Source: Symbiodinium sp. CCMP2592
Taxonomy: Eukaryota; Sar; Dinophyceae; Suessiales; Symbiodiniaceae
Assembly (NCBI GenBank): GCA_905221615.1
Contig: CAJNDT010005791.1
Span: 196,736 to 260,735 of the forward strand
Direction of reading: 5' to 3'
DNA: 64,000 nucleotides
The position numbers and the translations under genes were made by a program. Below, piece by piece: positions 56,368 to 64,000 of the stretch. Each line of letters begins with the position of its first letter. Within the stretch, counting starts at the first letter, position 1. Under the pieces are notes generated by a model. That model ran no database searches and was not told the origin of the DNA. It saw only the letters and a program-made list of their open reading frames with translations.

Positions 56368-57140
56368 TCTGAGCCTCAGGCTTGACGTTCCTGATGTTGG
56401 CGGCAAAGCATGGCAATGCAGCCCACATCAAACGGTTCCTCGACAAAGGCATGGAGAAGGCAGGTTTTGCAGACGGTACGGGGCCTCATTCGCACAAGAT
56501 CCGTACCAGGATGCCAGATGCGTCGATGGTCCGGGCCCTGCAGGGATCCGGGATGAGGGAGGTCGTGTAATCGCAGTACAGCAAGGATTTTTTCTGTATT
56601 TGTGAGGGTGTATCCGCACATGCATCATATGGGCAAACGATGACGAGGGCAACCGGCTCCGGCATGAGCGAAGACTTGATTCCACGCTTTGCATCGAAGC
56701 GGACCAGCCCAAGGCAGCACGGCGCTGATGCTTGCAGCGAGGGAGGGCAAGACGGAGTCCCTCGGAGTGCTCCTGGACGGGGAAGCCGAGAAGGCTCGGG
56801 GCTTGAAGGGGCGTGCGTTGGAGCAAAGTGGCCTTGCAATCCGTTGCGTAGGACTGCCAAGACAACGACGGCCGGGGCCTTGGTACCAGCGCAAAGCAAA
56901 AGCCTAGGCGCAGTTTCCCTAACACGGACATCGCAAAAGAGAAAAGGTGCCCCACTATGTCGACATGGTCGCATGTGGCACCGAAACAACTGTCGACCCT
57001 GTATCAGCTGCTCCATTCCATGTGCCTTCCCCATAGTTCCACGTTAAGGCTACACGGCTCTGATGTTCGCTGCTGGCTCCGGCCACCTGGAGTGCGTCAA
57101 GGAGCTCTTGGATAGAGACGTGGAGAAGGCGGGCGAAGCG
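56368..57140 (+). CDS. Three ankyrin-repeat exons in tandem
   Basis: Exons at about 56371-56460 (TFLMLAAKHGNAAHIKRFLD KGMEKAG), 56716-56800 (STALMLAAREGKTESLGVLL DGEAEKARG) and 57050-57140 (YTALMFAAGSGHLECVKELL DRDVEKAGEA). Each codes one repeat, and all end in the same EKA(R/G)G phrase. The downstream intron pieces are also related: GGACTGCCA(A/G)(G)A-ACA-CGAGGGCCGGGGCC-like sequence recurs at about 56850 and 57405. The array therefore grew by duplication of exon plus intron. Confidence 0.75.
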
Positions 57141-57524
57141 ATGGCCGCAGAGCTGGAACTTATATACAGAACAGATGCTTCTGTTCCTCGGTTTGTGTTT
57201 CGGGCGTTTTTCTTGTTGAGCGTTTGCATGTTCCTTCCCTGTGCGAAAGGGGTGTAAATACTGTCCACGGCCGTGAACAGGGCAAGAGCCAGGCAGCGTG
57301 TATATATAAGTATACTGAAGTTCCTCAGTGGATGCAGCACAGTTGGCTTCTGAAAAACGTGACTCGCACCGCCGCGGAGCAGATCGGCCTTGCATTTCGT
57401 GGCGCAGGACTGCCAGAACAGCGAGGGCCGGGGCCTTGGTCCCATGCTGCAGCACAGTCTGTCGCAGTCTGTCACCACAAAACGTACAGCTCAAGGGATG
57501 AATCCTTCCGGAAAGCCTGTCACA

Positions 57525-58105
57525 TGGCCAGGCCACACTGCGCTGATGCTCGCCATGCACGGTGGCCATGAGGGGTGCTTGAAGCTGCTCCTTGACAGGG
57601 GCGCAAAAGGCGCTGTGCGGTACACGGACACGGATGGTGACCAGATCGCCTTTGTGGTGAACGCTTTGGGTGGCCTGGACTATGAAGTGAATGGCCGACC
57701 GAAAGTTCGAGGCCTGACGTCTTTGTATTTGAGCGGTTGCACCCTCCACCTCGATGGAACCAGTGCCGGTTCTTGGCTATCACACAGGCGCACAGGACTC
57801 CCCGCATCTCAAATTGCAGTGGCAAAGCAAGCCTTGGATCTGTTCCAAGCATGCACCCATGCTTCCGACAGCGCCAGGGCTCAGACCCGTAAGCTTTGGA
57901 CTTCGTGGATACCGGGCGCATAGATTACATCGTGAGCACGCGCGTCAAAGCTCGCAACCTGAATCGTCTCTCCATCCGACAACGCTCGATCCACCTGGAT
58001 GGCGAGTCGGCCGGAACCTGGTCTTCTAGCAGGCTCACCACAGTTTCCCAAAGACGGGACTCCGTCCTGCAGCGTGCCGAGAGCATGTTTGCACACGAGC
58101 ACTGA
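57525..58105 (+). CDS. Last ankyrin repeat and C-terminal duplicated domain
   Basis: GHTALMLAMHGGHEGCLKLL LDRGAKGAV is the last ankyrin repeat. It continues into RYTDTDGDQIAFVVNALGGL, VRGLTSLYLSGCTLHLDGTS and AGSWLSHRRTGLPASQIAVA to about 57880. A second exon from 57897 (FVDTGRIDYIVSTRVKARNL, IRQRSIHLDGESAGTWSSSR, then VLQRAESMFAHEH) repeats the same plan and ends at stop 58103-58105. The shared pattern is D....(I/F)V...V...L..L......HLDG.SAG(S/T)W. It is not a family I can name. I take this as the gene's 3' end. Confidence 0.65.
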
Positions 58106-61100
58106 AAGCAAGAAGTTGACTAGCAAACCTGTCACGCCTGCCCAGCACTTACTACCTACGAGTAGCTGCAGCTGCGACTGCTAGGCAATGAAAGGACATC
58201 CTGTCAACCTTGTCATGGTTTCAAGACCCGGCATGGCGTCGTCATCTCTTCGTCGTTGTCGGCGTGTCGTCGCAATATGGTCAAATCCGCAACTTCGTTG
58301 CCGTCGCAGTCGTGTCCGTTCCGTCGTGTCCATTCCGTGCCGTCGCCGCATCGTCGTCGCATGCTCGTCGTCGCATGCCCGTCGTGCCGTCGTCTCATCG
58401 TCGTGTGGCACTGTCGTCGCATCGTCGGGCCATTGTCGTCGTGTTGTCGTCGCACCGTCGTCGCATCGTCGTTGCGTCATCGTAGCGTCGTCATTTAATG
58501 ACCGTCAAGACCCATCCTCCTATACTAGAAACCATACCCTACATGTCTTCAGAGCTTAGATAACTCATGGCAAAGCCGTGCAATGCCGTCAAACATGCTT
58601 GGTCCCTTTGAACGAACGGCTTCGGCACCCCTTTGTCGTCGCCTTCACCTGCGTTGGTATGTAGTGCATCCTGTTCAAACTCGTTTTGGAGGCAGAGATG
58701 GATTGGCGAATAGTTCCATAGTTCTGCTCTTGTCAGCGCGGCCTTGGCCGCGTTTTCCTCTCCCCCTGCCCTTCTCGCATGCCTGAGGCTAGGCGCGAAG
58801 CTGATACATAAACACTAAATACGAAACCCTACACCCATAGAACTGGCTCAAAGCTCGGGCTGAGTCCCTTCTAATTAGCTAGGACTTCCTGCAGGACCTT
58901 GTGGGCATTATGTGCCGACACACAAAGGGTGAGCTTATGTTCCGCACATATTTGTGCTCGAGAATGATTCGCAAGTTGTGGAGATTGGTGTTGATGCGCG
59001 TGCGCACAACCTGACAGTTGTTCCTGTTCTGAGCAAAGCTGTTGTCTCCGTGTATCGTAGTCCTCGATGGCAGTAAGGAGGGCCGTGGGCAGATTTAGCT
59101 GGCACTCGTCCGGAACCCTCTTCCGAGGGGCAGAGGGTTGTCCCCTAAATACACGGGAGCTTCCAGAGACTTGGCCTCCGAGCGCGAAGATCGACCTTTC
59201 GCGGTGAGTAGAGTAGAGGTTACATCCACTCCGTAATGAGCGTTCCCCAGCGCTGACCTAAAGACATCAAAGAGACCTCGGAGGCGCTCAGAGCCGTTTC
59301 AGCCCTTCCGATTCAAAAAACAACACCATACATTCTGATATTTTCGATAATACTATTATAGTCTGGTATTTGAGAGTTGTACATATGATGGAAATTATGG
59401 CGCCATTCTTTTATTCCGAGCTCTTCAGAGGCCGAGGCCGACGTTCCCAATCTCCCAGCTGGCAAAGCGCGGCGAAGCCGTGCTGGAGGAGCACGAAGCA
59501 CATGGAACATCATGGCTGGAGATGCTTCTTCGTGCCAGCAAGGAGTTGTCGAGTTGGGTTTATCCATCGACAAGCCGTCGAAAGCCTCTTGCCCCTTCCA
59601 TGATGGGGACAGAGACTTTGAAGCACGGATGCGAGCAAAAATCGGGAGCAGAGCGAGGCGACTTTGTCTGTTTGTTTCCGGACTTGTAGTTCAGCGGATG
59701 CTATAGGCTCATGCTTCTTGCAGCTTCTTCAAGTCCTTAGCTCCTGCACAGGAGGTGTTGTAGACACGTTCGTTGTAGTACCTTCTTTCAGCTTACGAGG
59801 CGGCAAGGGTTGAGGGTTTTGCGTTTCAGTTTGAGTTGAGGGACTTTGACAGCAGCTTGCACTGCTCTGATTGTTCTGTCGGGCAGGATCTTCCAACTCT
59901 TGTTAGGCTAAGGTCGGGGTTCAGAGCGAGTTACATTCGAAGGTGTAGGGAGATTGGGGCTGCGATGCCCACTTGATTTGCGGTGCTTCCGCCCCAGTCT
60001 AGAATTACCACCAGCAATGGAATATGTCTAGCTTATTGTTGTGGCTTCTTGCATCCTGACATGCTCTTCAATTATCGCTAGGTTCTGAAACCGTAGGGGT
60101 AGCGCGGTTTTAGAGCACAGTTTTGCTGTTTGCACCGGCTGTTTTAAGCGCACCTGTCCGTAGACTCTTTGGACAGCGGTAGATGTGAGGCTGATTTTGC
60201 GACTATGAAGCTCAACCTTGGTACTTGCAAGAAAGTCATTCTGACAGCCTGTGAGCACTTGTGGGATCGCCTCGTGAGCGACCAGTGGAGCTACAGCTAA
60301 TGTTTCAGTGGATAAACGTCTTTAAAAGTTATCTCGACGGTCCGGCCGGTGCTCTCCTGCGGCGATGTAGGGCCACGGTTGCTGGCGTCCATGAGGAGGA
60401 TCGGAGTTGGGTCGTCGCGATTTGGGGTGTAGGCGTTTTCTTTCAGAATGTTTCAAAGGAGTTAGAACATCTGAATCGTTTGAAGTTCGGGGTTGGGCGA
60501 CGAGGCGGGTTATTCGGAGTGAAGCGTCGGACGTGGAGCTTCGGAAAGAGCAAGGGGGAGCCCAAAGTATCCCTTACTTGAACCCCATATTATCAACAAG
60601 GGATCCCGGAACCTTAAACCCAAAGCCCTGAACCGAGGTACAACGAGAAAGAGCCTTCAGTTTGGGAGATCTTGGTTCCAAACTCCCCTCGCACCCTGTA
60701 CCCTTACAGAAAGCTTCAGGCCTTAGGTTCACCCGAGACAACCGACCGTTTTCAGGACGTAGTCAAGGAAATCATAATGAGGAGCCCTTTTTTAGGGTGT
60801 ATCTTTTGTGGGTAGAGTTAGAGTCTAGTCAGGGTTCAAGCTGAAAGGGCTGGGCTTTTGGGCAGAAGGTTGGGGGTTGAAGCTGTTGTGGTTTGGTCGC
60901 AGGATTTAGGGGATTCAAGGTTTAGGAGATTAGGTTTTCCGGTTTGGAGTTTAGGATGCAGGGGCCCAGGTTTTGAAGCGCGAAATCAACCACGCGGCAT
61001 GCCTGAAACCCCCGCAGCCTCAAACATCGGGACCTTTGAATCCTGAACCACTGAAGCCTTCATGCTAAAGACCCTGGACCCTGAGCGCAGGAGCCACTCA

Positions 61101-62286
61101 TTGGATTGGCCCCTTAGCCAGAACGAAAAGAAAGGCGCGGCTGCATCCTTGCATGGGGGAGCCTTTAAGGGTTCCTTAAACACCCTAAGCCCTAAACGGA
61201 GATTGAAGTTTGGTTTGGGGTTCAGGTATACTACAACAGGATCATTATGCAAAGGAATGTTATTAATGGTATCGTTATTAGTATGGCTGCTACAGCATAA
61301 TTGTAGTCACGATCGTACGATTTTTTCGGAGTATTGTGACAGTGTTGTTATGGTAGGGCTCAGTTTGTGGGATTCACGGTATCCCAGAACCCAAGATGCA
61401 AGAGCTTCGAGGTTTCGGGTCAAGGCAATGTCAGCAGAGGGGCCTAAACAATGAGAAAGGGTTCGGGTTGTATTGCATACCGCACGTCTAAGATGGTCAT
61501 CATCCCAAACCCTATTTACAGGATACTGATTGCTTTGGAACCCTCCTCCGAAAAAAAGGATGAGCACTAATACGCATTAAGAATAATACTGCAGTTATAC
61601 TAGACTCAGTATTATGTACCCAAGACCCTAAAACCCTAAACCCACTGTCGGGTTCGAAACCTTGAAAGCAAGATATCCTTCCATCGAACCCGTAAACTCT
61701 TCAATCCTGGACCCTAAACCGGAAACCCCGAAAAACCAAACCCCCAATGCCTCGATAGCCTACTATAGGGGCTGAAAATAATTACCAATACTATTCTGGG
61801 GGTTCCTTCTTGTTGTTATAGTATAATGGCCCCCAAAAACCCTATTCTAATTACCAAGGCCCCTAACCATAGACTGCCCAAAGGCCGGCTGCTGGAACTC
61901 TACGACAAGGACCGACAGAGGGCCGGCTCAGCTCTTGCCCTCAAGCTCTTCTGGGACTCCGGAGACCGGCTTGAGGGCCCGGCTCTCTTAAGGATCCCTC
62001 GTTTAATTTTGTTTCGAGCGGCTTCCTAGCAGGACAGCCGAACCCAAAACCCTAAACTCTTGGTCTCGGCTTGCAAGTTTAGAGGCTTTAGAGTTTGGAG
62101 TTTAGGGTTCTCGAACTTTCCGTTGAGCTCGCAGGAGGTTCGCGCCAACGACCAGCTCCTGAGACCGCAGAAAGGTTTGTCCGTGAACACAGCTTACAGA
62201 CCACATCCCTAGCCTCACCCACAACTCTGCGATGAACGTGTGCTGCGGCTTCCGTACACCCGGCCTGGACCTCACAACGTAGCAAC
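58106..62286. other. Mostly non-coding spacer with simple and telomere-like repeats
   Basis: A (CGTCGT)/(TCGTCG) tract lies at about 58230-58495. AT-rich patches lie at about 59325-59385, 61235-61320 and 61560-61850. Degenerate CCCTAAAC and TTTAGGGTT words are frequent from 60570 to 62110. One coding-like segment (about 59459-59690, for example SIDKPSKASCPFHDGDRDFE) may be an isolated exon. No other gene is supported. Confidence 0.45.
58230..58495. repeat. TCGTCG-rich simple repeat
   Basis: Dense TCGTCG/CGTCGCATCGTCG words fill the interval and leave all six frames open. Confidence 0.75.
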
Positions 62287-64000
62287 GAATTCAGCCTCGA
62301 CTCTGCCCGCAATGAAGATGGCGGTGCAAAAAGGGAGAGTGACCAAGCTACCTTCGAGGGATCCTGCCTTGTTGTCCTTGACACGAATCGGCCGTACCTT
62401 CAGGATATCGTGAGTCTGGGATTCCGAGAAGATGGATTTTGCCCCCGGGGGGCTTCTTAGCATCTGGGGCTCGTTCGTGCACTGAATGTTAGGAAGGGGG
62501 CTCTCAACTCCAATCTCAAAAACCGTAGACCGAGATGTTTGGCGGACGCCTCAAATTTCAAAAGAGGCATCTTGGATTCAAAATCCTCAACCCGGCCGGC
62601 AAATCCCTGAAAGGCGGCGCCCCGTAAAGTGGGTGGAAGTGATCTGTCGGGGGGGACCTCTTGGGCTGTTGGCTTCAGGGCTTTGCTCGGGCTCCATCGG
62701 TGAACCTCAGCTCTCACAGCATTGCGAACGCTTCAGATGTCGTGGGAGAGAGGCATGGGACACTGCCAAGCTGTGTGCCACCATTGCTTGCCAACTTCAT
62801 TTTGCAGAGAGCGGATTTGCGTGCAGGCTCGATGCTGGAGAACGTTCTAAGCTCATGTTTGGCAGCTTGGAACTGCTGCTTCGTTGTTTCCGTCCGGTTA
62901 TGGCAATGTTCGCTCGCCTGGCAGCATTTTGCTCATCAGCTACTAGATGGTTCGCCCAGTACACTCCGAAGCTGAGTGTACTTTCGCTCTCATGTCCGTA
63001 GTAGGTGACCGAGTGGAAATTCGTGGCGAGGGCGGCCCGCAAGCCGACAAGGCGACCAGCGAAGACAGTTTCTCATCGATGTTCTGCGTGGGGTTGCGGT
63101 TCTTTCAAAACTGTGTCTTCAGAGGTTTCGGCTGTAGAGTGTCACAGCTTGTCCTCGTGCTAGCTTCGGCTTTTGCCCGCGCAACGTACTCTCAATAAGC
63201 AGATAGAAAGAGCAGCTTGGGGCTCAAAGCCCTAAGCCGACTTCTAGCGCCAGCTCGCAAGGAGGTGCTGCTTGGCACTGTCCGCTTCGTCGGCGAGGCG
63301 GCCTTTGCCCCGGGCGATGCTCGGCGATTCCTTCATCTACTAACACGTAAGATTACACATACACTGATATTTGGGTGTGAGCTGGATGAAGGTCCCAGTC
63401 GAAGGGTTTATAGAGTCTCGGGTGCAAGATCTAACGGTTCAGCAAAGGCTTGCTGTTGCATCGAACAGGTGCAAAACACGTGCAAAAACACGCATTATCT
63501 TCAACGAGCTGTAGTCATCTGCACGAGTATTTGTGCATCTACATATAAGTAGATTTATCTAGACAGGTAGATATGTGCACACAGGTTCAGTTCTTTGACA
63601 AGTTGTTGTCTGCCATCGAGTTTCTCGTGTTTCTTCCTGTCTTCTAGCCACCCCCCACGGAGACCACAGGGAAATTTCTTCGGGTCGGGCTCACTTTGGC
63701 AAATCCTGCTTCTGCATCCAGACAGTGAAAATGTCTAATGCTCAGAGCCGCACTAGATCTCTGGAGGTCCCTCGCCTCGTGGATGTTCACTGCTTGACAC
63801 ACGGCCTCAAGATTTCCATGAAACATGCAGCAACACGCAGGTGTGCTCACCTCACTTCATGACTGCTGAGGAGTGGCTCGGCTTGGAGCTTGACCGCCAG
63901 GCACGATGAGATACCTCAGCAATCGCTCCCGTGGCGTTCAAGATAACAAGTGCAGAAGACAACACATGCGTGGCAACAGGGAGGCCTTGCTAGAGCAAGC
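62287..64000 (+). repeat. Segmental duplication copy 2 (CAP-Gly gene 5' region), cut by the window end
   Basis: Counterpart of 44932-47134 lacking its 523-bp insert. It contains exon-1-like sequence (63256-63325, KEVLLGTVRFVGEAAFAPG) and exon-2-like sequence (about 63871-63900, EWLGLELDRQ). The exon-3 equivalent would lie beyond the window. Confidence 0.8.
63245..63325 (+). pseudogene. CAP-Gly exon 1, second copy, start codon lost
   Basis: Where copy 1 reads CCTATGCCGACGCCAGC, this copy reads CCTAAGCCGACTTCTAGCGCCAGC: the ATG is now AAG and six bases are inserted. The CAP-Gly residues after it are unchanged and GA/GC-type junction bases are kept (GGC|GATGCT). It is either a pseudogene or uses another first exon. 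Confidence 0.5.

Noticed and set aside
58188-58559. Six-frame ORFs of 80-123 codons
   Set aside because: Created by TCGTCG simple sequence.

Overview
The window reads as nuclear DNA of a dinoflagellate, most likely of the Symbiodinium type. This is inference from several signs. Coding sequence is broken into many short exons, and some junctions fit only GC or GA splice donors. There is a TTTAGGG interstitial telomeric tract. The retroelements have lysine/glycine-rich Gag, dinoflagellate-style Copia and LINE pol genes, and a Penelope-like element. Minisatellites are abundant and gene density is low. No rRNA, tRNA, CRISPR array or bacterial operon was seen.

Layout. 1-10297: a 1.25 kb block of tandem repeats and purine-rich simple sequence occurs twice in direct orientation, almost identical (17-1289 and 9056-10297). 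Between the copies lie a multi-exon DDE (pogo/Tc-like) transposase (about 1418-3944), a 295-bp tandem array (4368-5730, degenerate to 6540) and an intact ORF for a CRESS-type Rep protein (HUH nuclease plus SF3-like helicase, 7234-8718). 10297-25660: a Ty1/Copia retrotransposon with gag, protease, integrase, RT, RNase H and an extra C-terminal domain. An 1871-bp cassette holding a complete 623-codon ORF in another frame sits between protease and integrase, flanked by 7-bp repeats. A 5'-truncated LINE with a 12-bp target-site duplication is nested downstream of pol (19376-25055). The LINE ORF carries, after the RT end and RNase H, a full set of ubiquitin-specific-protease (USP) boxes.

25661-39271: MITE-like inverted repeats, a single-exon gene for a secreted kinase-fold protein (27500-28759), a 34-bp minisatellite, palindromic TGAGACA elements, a decayed retroelement integrase on the minus strand, an AACCTGGGTT higher-order repeat and a 300-bp tandem repeat. 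39272-44804: an apparently intact minus-strand retroelement with two ORFs, the second with an N-terminal GIY-YIG nuclease and a Penelope-like RT, bracketed by perfect 85-bp direct repeats.

44932-58105: plus-strand exons of one or more host genes: a CAP-Gly domain at the start, coiled-coil and unassigned exons, then a run of ankyrin-repeat exons and a C-terminal repeated domain. The CAP-Gly end is duplicated at 62287-64000, with its start codon lost. Between them is mostly non-coding sequence with telomere-like and simple repeats.

The best candidates for undescribed biology are the LINE-encoded USP-like deubiquitinase, the frame-preserving captured ORF in the Copia pol gene, the permuted GIY-YIG/RT element with 85-bp flanks, and the Rep gene. 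Exon boundaries are my reading of splice-like sites and need transcript support.
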